From assembly GCA_964616175.1 (NCBI GenBank), contig CAZTUH010000004.1, positions 62,001 through 126,000 of the forward strand: a stretch of 64,000 nucleotides of DNA, given 5' to 3'. Origin of the DNA: CAZTUH01 sp964616175. GTDB lineage: Bacteria > Pseudomonadota > Gammaproteobacteria > Burkholderiales > Burkholderiaceae_B. How positions within the stretch are numbered: the first letter of the stretch is position 1; each line of letters opens with the position of its first letter. A model generated the notes under the pieces. That model saw nothing but the letters and a program-made list of their open reading frames with translations. It was not told the DNA's origin and made no database searches. A program made the position numbers and the translations under genes. This document shows, in pieces, positions 37,390-47,068 of the stretch.

Positions 37390-38073
37390 TTATGATTGAA
37401 TTTTAGTATTTTTCTGGAGTGATTCTATCATTACATAAGCAGCATGTTGTTCAGCAGAACGTCGAGTCTTTCCTATACCGTAAGTTTTAATTCCAATAGA
37501 TGGAATAGTGCATTCTACTTCAAAACTAATTTTTTCTTTACAATGACTGCTAATTAAAGCGTACTTTGGAAGAGACATACCTTTTCTTTGCAGAAATTCT
37601 TGCAAAAAAGATTTTGAATCTTTCTGAAAATGTATTGATTCAGAACTATGAAGAAAATAAGTATATTGGTTAATAATAACATTATAAGCACTTCTGAATC
37701 CTGAATCTTCAAAAACAGCACCAAATATTGCTTCTACAGCATCAGATAAGATAGATGATCGATAATTTCCTCCACTCTTGATTTCTCCATTTCCCAATCT
37801 TATATATTTTGGCAAATCCAGATTTATAGCAATCTTTTCCAAAAATGACTGATTCACTAAATTAGCTCTTAATCTTGAGAGATTGCCTTCATTCATGCTC
37901 TTATATTGAGCAAATATCATAGATGTGATGGAAAAATTTAAGATAGAATCTCCAAGAAATTCTAGCCTTTCATTGTGAACCAAACCATAACTGCGATGAG
38001 TAAGCGCTTGTTTCAGGTTATTTATATTATAAAATTGATATTTAAGACGAGATTCAAGATCTTTAAGATTCAT
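37390..38073 (-). CDS. rnc: Ribonuclease III
   Basis: RNase III cuts double-stranded RNA, including the rRNA precursor. From the ATG at 38073 it has 227 residues. The catalytic signature NERLEFLGDSIL is at about residues 34-45, a second acidic site follows in LSDAVEAIFGAVFEDSG, and a C-terminal dsRNA-binding domain ends near GKTRRSAEQHAAYVMIESL. A TTG at 38115 would lengthen it into the lepB gene and lacks family support. Confidence 0.95.
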   Translation of the reverse strand: MNLKDLESRLKYQFYNINNLKQALTHRSYGLVHNERLEFLGDSILNFSITSMIFAQYKSMNEGNLSRLRANLVNQSFLEKIAINLDLPKYIRLGNGEIKSGGNYRSSILSDAVEAIFGAVFEDSGFRSAYNVIINQYTYFLHSSESIHFQKDSKSFLQEFLQRKGMSLPKYALISSHCKEKISFEVECTIPSIGIKTYGIGKTRRSAEQHAAYVMIESLQKNTKIQS

Positions 38074-38092
38074 TTTGAGAAAATACCATTTC

Positions 38093-38899
38093 TTAAAGAC
38101 AGCCAATGCGATCAAGATTTTTAAAATTCATCCATATGAAGAATGCATTTCCAATGATGTTAGCATCAGGTACGAAACCCCAATAACGACTATCTGAACT
38201 GTTATCACGATTATCACCCATTACAAAGTAACTACCTTCTGGAACTTTACAATGCATGCTTTCGCAAGAATAGGAACAATTTTCAATACCTATGAATCCA
38301 TGAATCGGGCTAATTTTTGATAAGTTTAAATCATCTAGAAGAATGTCATAGGAAATTTTACCTAACTGCTCACGGTATTTTGTAGTGAATATCTCCCTAT
38401 CTGACTCATAATAGATTTCTTTGGAATCTCTAGAAACTAAAACATTATTTATAAAAAGTTTTTTGTTTTTGTAAAAAATATCATCTCCAGGAAGGCCAAT
38501 TACCCTTTTAATATAATCTATGCTTGGATCAATAGGATAACGAAACACTATAACACTACCTCTTTCAGGAGATTTTACTGAAAATATCTTCCAATTGCTA
38601 AGTGGGAAACGCACTCCATATAAAAACTTATTTACCAGAATCAGATCTCCGGATTGTAAAGTAGGAAGCATTGAACTAGAAGGGATTCGAAATGGTTCAA
38701 TGAGGAATGACCTAAAAAAAAATACAAACAGAAGAATCGGGAAAAACCCAGAAAAATATTCAATCCAATTGAATCCAGGAAAAAAACTTGAAGAAATATT
38801 TCTTTGGCGCGATCTTTTCACTAGAAATTTGTTCAAAAACCAAAACGATCCAGAAAATCCGGTAAGACATAATAAAGCAATGTTAAAGTTCCATCCCAT
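38093..38899 (-). CDS. lepB: Signal peptidase I
   Basis: LepB removes signal peptides at the outer face of the inner membrane. The 268-residue protein has two N-terminal membrane segments. The catalytic serine is Ser76 in PSSSMLPTL and the general base is Lys131 in DYIKRVIGLPGD; the GDNRDNSSDSRYWG box is near residue 235. The ATG is at 38899. It lies between lepA and rnc in the usual order. Confidence 0.95.
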   Translation of the reverse strand: MGWNFNIALLCLTGFSGSFWFLNKFLVKRSRQRNISSSFFPGFNWIEYFSGFFPILLFVFFFRSFLIEPFRIPSSSMLPTLQSGDLILVNKFLYGVRFPLSNWKIFSVKSPERGSVIVFRYPIDPSIDYIKRVIGLPGDDIFYKNKKLFINNVLVSRDSKEIYYESDREIFTTKYREQLGKISYDILLDDLNLSKISPIHGFIGIENCSYSCESMHCKVPEGSYFVMGDNRDNSSDSRYWGFVPDANIIGNAFFIWMNFKNLDRIGCL

Positions 38900-38928
38900 T
38901 TATAAATTATTTCCTGTATTGATTTTGT

Positions 38929-40722
38929 CTATTTTTCAGAGTGTAAAATAGCTGTAAAAGCTTCTTTAGGGATCTCTACACCACCAAGTTTTTTCATACG
39001 CTTTTTCCCAGCCTTCTGTTTCTCTAGGAGTTTTCTTTTTCTAGTAATATCACCTCCATAACATTTAGCAAGAACATTTTTTCGCAATGGTTTGACATTT
39101 TCTCTTGCAATCACTTGTTTTCCTATTATTGCTTGAATAACAACTTCATACATTTGTCTTGGTACTGCTTTACAAATCCGTGAAACCAATAAACCGGCCC
39201 TATAGCAAGCTTTTGTTTTATGAACCATGATTGCTAAAGCATCAACTTTTATACCATTAATTTGAAAATCGATTCTTACAATATCTGCTGGCCTATATTC
39301 GACGAATTCGTAATCCATAGATGCATACCCACGAGAAACTGATTTAAGCCGATCAAAAAAATCTAATATAATTTCTGCTAGTGGAATCTCATAAATTAAA
39401 TTGACTTGATACCCATGGTATTTCATATCAAGTTGTATACCACGTTTTTTAGTACATAATTCTATAACAGATCCTATATATTCCTGAGGAACAAATATTG
39501 TGACTTTAACTATTGGCTCTAGAATGTTTTCAATTGAGTTGGAAAATACCATGCGAGACGGATTATCAATTTTCTCTACAATTCCATTCCTTTTTTTGAT
39601 TTCATATGTTACAGATGGAGAGGTTATTACAGTTTCTATATTGAATTCACGTTCTAAACGTTCTCGAACTATTTCCATATGAAGTAAACCTAAAAAACCA
39701 CATCTAAAACCAAACCCTAAAGCTTCTGAAAAATCTGGTTCAAAAACTAACGCCCCATCATTTAGCTTAAGTTTTTCTAGAGATTCTCTCAGATGATTGC
39801 ACTGAGTGCTTTCAATTGAATACATTCCAGTAAATACAAATGGTTTTACATCTTTAAAACCTGGTAATGCTTTTATAGAAGGATTTTCTGATAATGTGAT
39901 GGTATCACCAATTTTTGCATACTTTAAATCCTTAATGCCAGCGATGACAAATCCAACTTCTCCTGAAAAAAGTGAGGTACGAATTTCAGCTTTTGGAGTA
40001 AATATCCCGACTTTTTCACATGTGTTAGTAAAACCAGTAGCCATGAATAAAAGGCTACTACCAGATTTTAAAATTCCATTTACAACGCGTACAAGCACAA
40101 CCACCCCTGAATAATTATCAAACCAAGAATCAATAATTGAAGCTTGGAGTGGATCAGAGTTATTCCCTAGTGGAGCTGGTATCTTGGAAACAATATGCTT
40201 TAGAACATTATCTATCCCTTGACCTGTCTTTGCACTTATCAGAAGAGCTTCTTTGGTATCTATTCCAATAATATCTTCTATCTCTCTAAGGCATCTATCA
40301 GGATTTGACTGTGGAAGATCTATTTTGTTCAAAATTGGAATGATTTCAATCCCTAACTCTATAGCAGCGTAACAATTTGCCACAGTCTGTGCCTCAACAC
40401 CTTGTGAAGCATCAACTATTAATAAAGCTCCTTCACAAGCAGCTAAAGAACGATTAACCTCATATGAAAAATCGACATGACCTGGCGTGTCAATCAAATT
40501 TAGATTATAAGATATTGCATTTCTTTGATCATAGAATTGCAAAGATGCAGTCTGAGCTTTAATAGTAATTCCCCGCTCACGTTCTATTTCCATAGAATCA
40601 AGAACTTGTTCTGACATTTCCCTAGTTTCTAATCCCCCACATTGGTGAATCAAACGATCTGCAAGGGTAGATTTTCCATGGTCAATGTGAGCTATAATGG
40701 AAAAGTTCCTAATATTTTTCAT
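38929..40722 (-). CDS. lepA: Elongation factor 4 (LepA)
   Basis: LepA is a translational GTPase that back-translocates or remodels stalled ribosomes and aids initiation or 30S assembly. It has 597 residues, the family norm. The P-loop AHIDHGKST is at residues 11-19, G3 is DTPGHVDFSYEV, and G4 is NKIDLP. The C-terminal region GGDITRKRKLLEKQKAGKKR is characteristic of LepA. The ATG is at 40722. It sits 29 bases before lepB and 84 after degP. Confidence 0.97.
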   Translation of the reverse strand: MKNIRNFSIIAHIDHGKSTLADRLIHQCGGLETREMSEQVLDSMEIERERGITIKAQTASLQFYDQRNAISYNLNLIDTPGHVDFSYEVNRSLAACEGALLIVDASQGVEAQTVANCYAAIELGIEIIPILNKIDLPQSNPDRCLREIEDIIGIDTKEALLISAKTGQGIDNVLKHIVSKIPAPLGNNSDPLQASIIDSWFDNYSGVVVLVRVVNGILKSGSSLLFMATGFTNTCEKVGIFTPKAEIRTSLFSGEVGFVIAGIKDLKYAKIGDTITLSENPSIKALPGFKDVKPFVFTGMYSIESTQCNHLRESLEKLKLNDGALVFEPDFSEALGFGFRCGFLGLLHMEIVRERLEREFNIETVITSPSVTYEIKKRNGIVEKIDNPSRMVFSNSIENILEPIVKVTIFVPQEYIGSVIELCTKKRGIQLDMKYHGYQVNLIYEIPLAEIILDFFDRLKSVSRGYASMDYEFVEYRPADIVRIDFQINGIKVDALAIMVHKTKACYRAGLLVSRICKAVPRQMYEVVIQAIIGKQVIARENVKPLRKNVLAKCYGGDITRKRKLLEKQKAGKKRMKKLGGVEIPKEAFTAILHSEK

Positions 40723-40806
40723 ATCAAATTAAAAGCATTTATAGGAATTAACTGTTCAAGTAAGCAGTCAAAAACATTAAATTCCTTGTGTAGTACTTTA
40801 CAAATA

Positions 40807-42285
40807 TCATTTCTGACTTTTTGGATATACTAATATCCATTGTACTTGATTAACTCTAAATATCAGAAGTGCGGCAGGTTTTGTTTTATCTAATTTTCTT
40901 ACTAATTTTTCAAAATCTTGTACATTACTAATGTCTGAATTATTTACGGCTAGAATAACATCTCCTGGTCTTAGACCAGCTTTCAGTGATGGTTCTTCTA
41001 CATTACAAATCTGTACCCCTCCAGGTATCCGCATTTTAGCTTTTGTTTCATTAGAAATGTTTGTAACATTTAAACCTAAAACATTCTTTTCTTTTGGAAT
41101 AATTTTTGAAAATTCAGGTATCCAATTGTTGGAATCAGATTTTTCAGAAGAAATTTCAGAAACCTTTACAAGAAGATCCAAAATTTTCCCTCGTCTCCAG
41201 ATCTCCAAATTAGATGAAAAACCTGGTTTAATTTGCCCAACAATCCTAGGTAGATCCGACCAACGTTTGATAACCTCATCATTGAATTTCAAGATCACAT
41301 CTCCACCTTGTACTCCTGCACGTTCTGCTGGGCTGTTGGGTTCAACATTGGTAACTAATGCCCCTTCAGCTTTATGTAAGCCAAGAGTTTTTGCAACATC
41401 TTTGTTTACTTCTCCAATTTGAACACCTATCCGACCTCTTGTTACTTTTCCAGTCAAACGAAGTTGTTCAGCAACCTGCATCGCTTCATCAATTGGAATA
41501 GCCAAGGATATTCCCATGAATCCCCCACTGCGAGAAATGATCTGAGAATTAACCCCAATAACTTCACCATTTAAATTAAGAAGAGGACCTCCAGAATTAC
41601 CTGGATTAACAGCAACATCGGTTTGAATAAATGGCAAATAATCACCTGTATCTCGACCAATTGCGCTAATAATTCCAGAAGTCACTGTTGCATCTAACCC
41701 AAATGGAGAACCTATTGCTAGCACCCATTGACCTTTTTTCAAAGTTTTTGGATCTCCAATTACAAGAGGTATAACTTCTTTTGCTTCTATTTTGAGTAAT
41801 GCAATATCAGTCCTTTCATCAGTTCCTATAACTCTTGCTTTAAATTCTCGACTATCTGTGAGAGTTACAAGAATCTCTTTTGCTTCGTCAACAACATGGT
41901 TATTTGTTAGTATATACCCATCATTAGATATGAAAAATCCAGACCCTAAACCGCGAGGAACTGTTCTTTCTTCTGAATTCGGAGGTTGCTGCCGACGAGC
42001 AGGAGGAATACCTGGAATATGGAGATCTGGCCCAAAAAACCAACGGAATAATTCATATGGATCACTATTACCACCATCACGAACTAGGACTGTTGCAGTT
42101 GTTCGAATGTTTACAACAGAAGCATCTACTTTTTCAACAATGTGAGTAAAATCAGGCAATAAAGATGGTCTGTTTTCTTGTGCAATGGCATTGCAAAAGT
42201 TCATACTTGCTAGAATTTCAATCAAAAATAAGAATAATAGCCTCGCAAAATATAAATCTACAATTAATAAAATTCTATTTTTCAT
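40807..42285 (-). CDS. degP: Periplasmic serine protease DegP/MucD
   Basis: This HtrA protease degrades misfolded periplasmic proteins. An N-terminal hydrophobic signal region ends near residue 35. The catalytic triad is His130 (LTNNHVVD), Asp160 (RTDIALLKI) and Ser231 (GNSGGPLLN), followed by two PDZ domains. The length of 492 residues fits the MucD type. In betaproteobacteria mucD normally follows rpoE-rseA-rseB; here the upstream 298 bases are empty and fabF is next. Confidence 0.94.
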   Translation of the reverse strand: MKNRILLIVDLYFARLLFLFLIEILASMNFCNAIAQENRPSLLPDFTHIVEKVDASVVNIRTTATVLVRDGGNSDPYELFRWFFGPDLHIPGIPPARRQQPPNSEERTVPRGLGSGFFISNDGYILTNNHVVDEAKEILVTLTDSREFKARVIGTDERTDIALLKIEAKEVIPLVIGDPKTLKKGQWVLAIGSPFGLDATVTSGIISAIGRDTGDYLPFIQTDVAVNPGNSGGPLLNLNGEVIGVNSQIISRSGGFMGISLAIPIDEAMQVAEQLRLTGKVTRGRIGVQIGEVNKDVAKTLGLHKAEGALVTNVEPNSPAERAGVQGGDVILKFNDEVIKRWSDLPRIVGQIKPGFSSNLEIWRRGKILDLLVKVSEISSEKSDSNNWIPEFSKIIPKEKNVLGLNVTNISNETKAKMRIPGGVQICNVEEPSLKAGLRPGDVILAVNNSDISNVQDFEKLVRKLDKTKPAALLIFRVNQVQWILVYPKSQK

Positions 42286-42583
42286 TCAAATTCCTTATGT
42301 GAGGTTTTCATAAATTTCTGGAAATTTTCTCAGAAATTTTTGCCTCAGATATTCTATTACATTCATACTTGATGTTTCTTTAAAATTTTCCCGAACGTAA
42401 TTTTTCTCAAAAAAGCTATTAATTAATCTTTGAATATCAAAAACTATTTAGAGCAATGTACTAAGTAAATTCCAACATCCTTTATAAAACCATCAGAACC
42501 TTAGGAAAAAATCCAAGTGTTTTAAACTTACATATTCAGGAATTAAGAATTAAAAAACTTGTTCTATTTTTCTGTCATATCTG
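42286..42583. other. Gap where rpoE-rseAB would be expected
   Basis: This 298-base non-coding gap separates fabF and degP. It contains an inverted repeat, AAATTTCTG at 42312-42320 and CAGAAATTT at 42331-42339, about 27 bases before the degP start. I found no recognisable remnant of rpoE, rseA or rseB in it in any frame. Confidence 0.6.
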
Positions 42584-43822
42584 TCAAAAACAACTAGTGT
42601 GTCGCACAGCAATAGATCCATTTGTTCCTCCAAAACCAAAAGAATTTGAAAGGCCTACACCGATTTTCATCCTTCTTGCTTCATTTGCACAGTAATCAAG
42701 ATCACATTCTGGATCTTGATTAAAAATGTTAATTGTAGGAGGAGAAACCTGATGATAAACAGCTAGAGTTGTAAAAACAGCTTCAACTCCGCCTGCAGCT
42801 CCAAGCAAATGACCAGTCATTGACTTTGTAGAATTTACCACCAATTTATATGCATGATTTCCAAAAGCTAGCTTCAGTGAATCTGTTTCGTTTTTGTCTC
42901 CTAGAATTGTAGATGTCCCATGAGCATTTATGTAATTCACTTCATCTGGATTTAATCTAGCATTTTTTAGCGTGTTAAGAATACTCCTTCGAGGGCCATC
43001 CTTATCTGGGGCTGTAATATGATAAGCATCAGAACTAGTTCCATAACCAATGAACTCGCCATAAATTCTAGCTCCTCGCCTTTTTGCATGTTCGAATTCT
43101 TCCATGACTAAAACCCCTGCACCCTCACCTAATACAAACCCATCTCGATCTCGATCCCAAGGTCGAGATGCAGTTTCAGGGTCATCGTTACGTGTTGACA
43201 ATGCTTTCATAGCAGCAAATCCACCGATACCAAGAGGAGAAACCGCAGATTCAGCTCCACCAGCTAACATTACATCAGTATCTCCGTATTCTATTAAACG
43301 AGCAGCATTTCCTATGGAGTGCAATCCAGTAGCACATGCTGATACCACAGCATAACTTGGACCTTTTATTCCAAATGCAATTGACAAATGTCCAGAGATT
43401 AAATTTATTAAAGAACTTGGAACAAAAAATGGTGAGATTCTACGAATTCCTTTAGCTTGAACTTCAATCTGTGTTTCTTCAATTCTCGTTAACCCCCCTA
43501 TTCCAGAACCAATAATAATTCCAATGCGTTCAGCATTCTCTTCTGAAACCTCAATTCCACTGTCTTCCCATGCTTGTTTTCCAGCTGCTATCCCATAATG
43601 AATAAAAGTATCCATCTGCCGAGCTTCTTTAGCTGAAACATAATCAGAAAGATTGAAATTTTTAACTTCTCCTGCTATACGGATATTTATATTAGAAGAA
43701 TCAAATCGAGCTATATGATTTATTCCAGATTGGCCATTAACTATGTTATTCCAAGCTGTAGGTAAGTCATTACCAACCGGAGAAATAATCCCTAATCCTG
43801 TAATAACTACACGTCGTTTCAC
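42584..43822 (-). CDS. fabF: Beta-ketoacyl-ACP synthase II
   Basis: FabF elongates acyl-ACP with malonyl-ACP. The 412-residue enzyme has the active-site Cys163 in VSACATGLHS and the two histidines in NAHGTST and GHLLGAAGG. The start is a GTG at 43822 (GTG AAA CGA), supported by a GAGG site seven bases upstream and by the family N-terminus KRRVVITGLG. The C-terminus after GGTNGSIAV is a little unusual (RHTSCF). It lies 63 bases after acpP. Confidence 0.95.
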   Translation of the reverse strand: MKRRVVITGLGIISPVGNDLPTAWNNIVNGQSGINHIARFDSSNINIRIAGEVKNFNLSDYVSAKEARQMDTFIHYGIAAGKQAWEDSGIEVSEENAERIGIIIGSGIGGLTRIEETQIEVQAKGIRRISPFFVPSSLINLISGHLSIAFGIKGPSYAVVSACATGLHSIGNAARLIEYGDTDVMLAGGAESAVSPLGIGGFAAMKALSTRNDDPETASRPWDRDRDGFVLGEGAGVLVMEEFEHAKRRGARIYGEFIGYGTSSDAYHITAPDKDGPRRSILNTLKNARLNPDEVNYINAHGTSTILGDKNETDSLKLAFGNHAYKLVVNSTKSMTGHLLGAAGGVEAVFTTLAVYHQVSPPTINIFNQDPECDLDYCANEARRMKIGVGLSNSFGFGGTNGSIAVRHTSCF

Positions 43823-43885
43823 AAATTTACCTCGTTCAAAACATCCTCAGAAATTTTCAAAGAAAAAATATATGAGGGAGATTTT

Positions 43886-44128
43886 TTAATGCTTTTTGGA
43901 ATGGCTATCAATATAATCTATAGCTTGTTGGACTGTAGTAATCTTTTCAGCTTCTTCATCGGGAATTTCAGTTTCAAATTCATCTTCAAGTGCCATAACA
44001 AGTTCTACCATATCGAGCGAGTCCGCTCCAAGATCATCAACAAAAGCTGATTCAATTTTAATCTCTGATTCATTGACACCAAGTTGCTCAGCAACGATCT
44101 TTTTGACGCGCTGTTCGATGCTTTCCAT
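43886..44128 (-). CDS. acpP: Acyl carrier protein
   Basis: AcpP carries growing fatty acyl chains on 4'-phosphopantetheine. The 80-residue acidic protein has the attachment motif ADSLDMVEL with Ser37. The ATG at 44128 has a GGAG site about six bases upstream (GGAGATCTGCATG). It lies between fabG and fabF with a 189-base leader upstream that may hold its own promoter, as expected for a highly expressed gene. Confidence 0.97.
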   Translation of the reverse strand: MESIEQRVKKIVAEQLGVNESEIKIESAFVDDLGADSLDMVELVMALEDEFETEIPDEEAEKITTVQQAIDYIDSHSKKH

Positions 44129-44317
44129 GCAGATCTCCAGAATGGGAAAAATTCCCGTAAATTTTAGTCAAGAAACATTCTAAAACACGAAAAACAGTAG
44201 TCACAAAATAGTTTTTAATACATATTAATGTACAAAGGAACAATTTTGTAGAGCTTTGTTTTCCGAACAAACAACTATACCATCTCACATGATCACTTAG
44301 TACATTTTCTTACCTCC

Positions 44318-45061
44318 TTAAAAATACATTCCCCCATTGACATGTAAAGTTGTTCCAGTGATATATTCAGAATTTGGCCCGACTAGAAAAGCAACTGCTT
44401 GAGCAACATCATTTACATTGCCTAAGCGTTTTAATGATATTTTTTCAATTAACAAATCTACTTGGGCCTTATTCAAAGAACGAGTCATATCTGTATCAAT
44501 AAAACCTGGAGCTACACAGTTAACAGTAATATTTCTATTGCCTAATTCTCTTGCTAAAGCTCGGGACATTCCTGTAACTCCAGCCTTAGCTGCAGCATAA
44601 TTTGTTTGACCAATATTTCCAATAAAGCCAACAACAGAAGTAATATTCACAATTCTCCCCCAACGGGCTCTTGTCATACATGGTAAAACAGCACGGCAAG
44701 TCCAGAAGATAGATGATAGGTTGGTATTAATTACAGAATCCCAATTCTCATCTTTCATTCGAATCATAAGCGCATCAGAATTAATCCCAGCATTATTTAC
44801 CAAAATATGTATTCCAGAATTTTCTTTTTTGATGAACTCAACAAGGGCTTTGCAAGCAGATTTATTTGTCACATTTAAAACAACTCCCATACCACCATAA
44901 GCTGAAAGAACTTCTGTAATAACCTTTGCACCTGATTCAGATGTTGCAGAACCAATCACAGTTGCACCACGTTCTGCTAGTTCTCGAGCAATAGCTCTTC
45001 CAATGCCCCTATTTGCACCAGTAACAAGAGCAACTTTGTTTGATAATTCCATTTCTTTCAT
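44318..45061 (-). CDS. fabG: 3-oxoacyl-ACP reductase
   Basis: FabG reduces 3-oxoacyl-ACP with NADPH. The 247-residue SDR enzyme has the cofactor motif TGANRGIG at residues 14-21, NNAG at 89-92, and the catalytic Ser142, Tyr155 and Lys159 (NITSVVG and NYAAAKAG). Its ATG at 45061 overlaps the fabD stop by four bases. An ATG nine bases later is an alternative start. Confidence 0.96.
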   Translation of the reverse strand: MKEMELSNKVALVTGANRGIGRAIARELAERGATVIGSATSESGAKVITEVLSAYGGMGVVLNVTNKSACKALVEFIKKENSGIHILVNNAGINSDALMIRMKDENWDSVINTNLSSIFWTCRAVLPCMTRARWGRIVNITSVVGFIGNIGQTNYAAAKAGVTGMSRALARELGNRNITVNCVAPGFIDTDMTRSLNKAQVDLLIEKISLKRLGNVNDVAQAVAFLVGPNSEYITGTTLHVNGGMYF

Positions 45062-46008
45062 AATTGCTCAAATAAATCCGTATTTATTTTTGAAATAACT
45101 TTTCTTAAAGAATCCGGGTCAGAAATTGATAATACAATCATTCCAAGATTCATGCGTTTTATCAAGCCAGATAGTACTTTACCTGGACCACATTCGACTA
45201 CATGGGTAATACCTTTCTTTTTCAAAAATTCTAAAATCTCCATCCATCGAACTGGTTTCCAAATTTGGCGAATTAAAGCATCACGAATTGCATTCGGATC
45301 CTTTTCAATCGAAACATCAACATTATTAACAACATCGATTTTTGGAATGTTTAAAGATATGCTTTCTAAAGCAGAAGCCAGTGCATAAGAAGCTGGCCTC
45401 AATAAACTGGAATGAAATGGAGCAGAAATTGGTAAATATAGAATGTGCTTCGCACCTTTTAACTTAGCAATTGAACAAACTCTTTCAACAGCTTTACTAT
45501 GTCCAGAAACAACTTGTTGCTCCGGAGCATTGAAATTTGCAATTTCAACTATTTCATTTTGTGCATTCTCTACACAAATCGCATTTAAAGCATCACTATT
45601 TAAACCTATAATTACAGCCATACACCCATTTCCCAATGAAATCGAATTTTGTGCAGCCCTAGCTCTGGTTTCTACCAATTTTACTCCATCTTCCAGAGAA
45701 AATACCCCTGCTGCTGCAAGTGCTGCATATTCGCCCAGACTATGACCAGCCATCACAGTTGGGATTATTCCACCAGCTTCTTGCCAAGCTGAAAAAAAAG
45801 CAAGGCTAGTCGCAAACATGGCAGGTTGTGTATTTACTGTCAAATTTAATAGTTTTTCTGGACCTTTGGAAATTAATGTTTTTAAATCTGATTTAAGAAT
45901 CATAGAAGATCTGTCAATAATATCTTTTATAACAGAGTTATCTGCCCAGGAATCTAGCATTCCAACAAATTGAGATCCTTGACCAGGAAAAACAAAAGCA
46001 AATTTCAT
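45058..46008 (-). CDS. fabD: Malonyl-CoA:ACP transacylase
   Basis: FabD moves malonyl from CoA to ACP. The 316-residue protein shows the N-terminal FPGQGSQFVGM, the nucleophile Ser90 in GHSLGEYAA, and a catalytic His in SAPFHSSLL near residue 199. The ATG is at 46008. It lies 52 bases after fabH and overlaps fabG, so the fab genes form one operon. Confidence 0.96.
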   Translation of the reverse strand: MKFAFVFPGQGSQFVGMLDSWADNSVIKDIIDRSSMILKSDLKTLISKGPEKLLNLTVNTQPAMFATSLAFFSAWQEAGGIIPTVMAGHSLGEYAALAAAGVFSLEDGVKLVETRARAAQNSISLGNGCMAVIIGLNSDALNAICVENAQNEIVEIANFNAPEQQVVSGHSKAVERVCSIAKLKGAKHILYLPISAPFHSSLLRPASYALASALESISLNIPKIDVVNNVDVSIEKDPNAIRDALIRQIWKPVRWMEILEFLKKKGITHVVECGPGKVLSGLIKRMNLGMIVLSISDPDSLRKVISKINTDLFEQL

Positions 46009-46060
46009 ATAGTTGATTAATCTTTATCTATTTTGTACTTTTTTTATGTTTGAAAAAATC

Positions 46061-47035
46061 CTAAATTCGAACTAGTACTGATCCCCAAGTTAGTCCAGCT
46101 CCAATTCCCTGCATAAGAACTAAATGACCCTCTTTTATTCGACCATCTTCACAGGCAGTGTTCAATGCTAAAGGAATGCTAGCTGCAGATGTGTTTGCAT
46201 GTTTATCTAATGTAATAATTACTTTTTCCATTGAAATACCCAGTTTTCTGGCTACAAAATGTATTATGCGAATATTAGCCTGATGGATTATTATCCAATC
46301 AATATTATTTAATTCAACATTGGCTTTACAACAAACTGCTCTAGCTGAATGTTCAAGAACAAGAATAGCTTTTTTAAATACAGCTTTTCCTTCCATATAT
46401 AAGAATGGGCTACCGACAATTACACCATGCGAAACATTTCCTGGAACACATAGAATATCTGACTGATTTCCATCTGACATAAGGTCTGTACTTATGATAC
46501 CGCATGTTTTTGAAGCAGTTAATACCACTGCCCCAGCTCCATCACCGAACAAAACACAAGTTCCACGATCATTCCAATCAAGAATCTTTGAAAAAACTTC
46601 AGTTCCTATAACTAAGGAATTACAAACTTTCTTTGCTTGAATAAAACTTTCAGCTGTTACTAACGCATATATAAAACCACTGCAAGCTGCTTGCACATCA
46701 AAAGCAATTGATTTACTTGCACCTAGTTTTTTTTGCACAAGACATGCAGTACTTGGAATTATATAGTCTGGAGTCGAGGTGGCTACAATTATCAGATCCA
46801 AATCTGAAGCTTGCATATTTGTTTTCTCAAGAGCTATTTTTGCAGCACTAACAGCCAATTGGCTACTCGTAGTATTAGACGAAGCTAAATGACGTTGCTT
46901 TATGCCAGTTCTTTCAATAATCCATTGATCTGTAGTCCATATATTGCGAGCTGCCAATTCTTCAGATAATTCGGAATTAGAAACAAGTCGATCTGGTAAG
47001 AAACCACCAGATCCTAAGATTCTTGCATATTTCAT
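46061..47035 (-). CDS. fabH: Beta-ketoacyl-ACP synthase III
   Basis: FabH starts fatty-acid synthesis by joining acetyl-CoA and malonyl-ACP. The 324-residue enzyme has the active-site Cys118 in VQAACSGFIYAL, a His in IIHQANIRI near 250 and an Asn in KHANTSAASIP near 281. The ATG is at 47035. plsX lies 33 bases upstream. Confidence 0.96.
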   Translation of the reverse strand: MKYARILGSGGFLPDRLVSNSELSEELAARNIWTTDQWIIERTGIKQRHLASSNTTSSQLAVSAAKIALEKTNMQASDLDLIIVATSTPDYIIPSTACLVQKKLGASKSIAFDVQAACSGFIYALVTAESFIQAKKVCNSLVIGTEVFSKILDWNDRGTCVLFGDGAGAVVLTASKTCGIISTDLMSDGNQSDILCVPGNVSHGVIVGSPFLYMEGKAVFKKAILVLEHSARAVCCKANVELNNIDWIIIHQANIRIIHFVARKLGISMEKVIITLDKHANTSAASIPLALNTACEDGRIKEGHLVLMQGIGAGLTWGSVLVRI

Positions 47036-47068
47036 ATTTCTTCCACAAAGTTTTTCATTTAGGAGAAT

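Noticed and set aside
40931..41422. A 163-codon open frame on the plus strand inside degP
   Set aside because: It is antisense to a firmly identified gene, has no family features, and reflects the codon pattern of degP.
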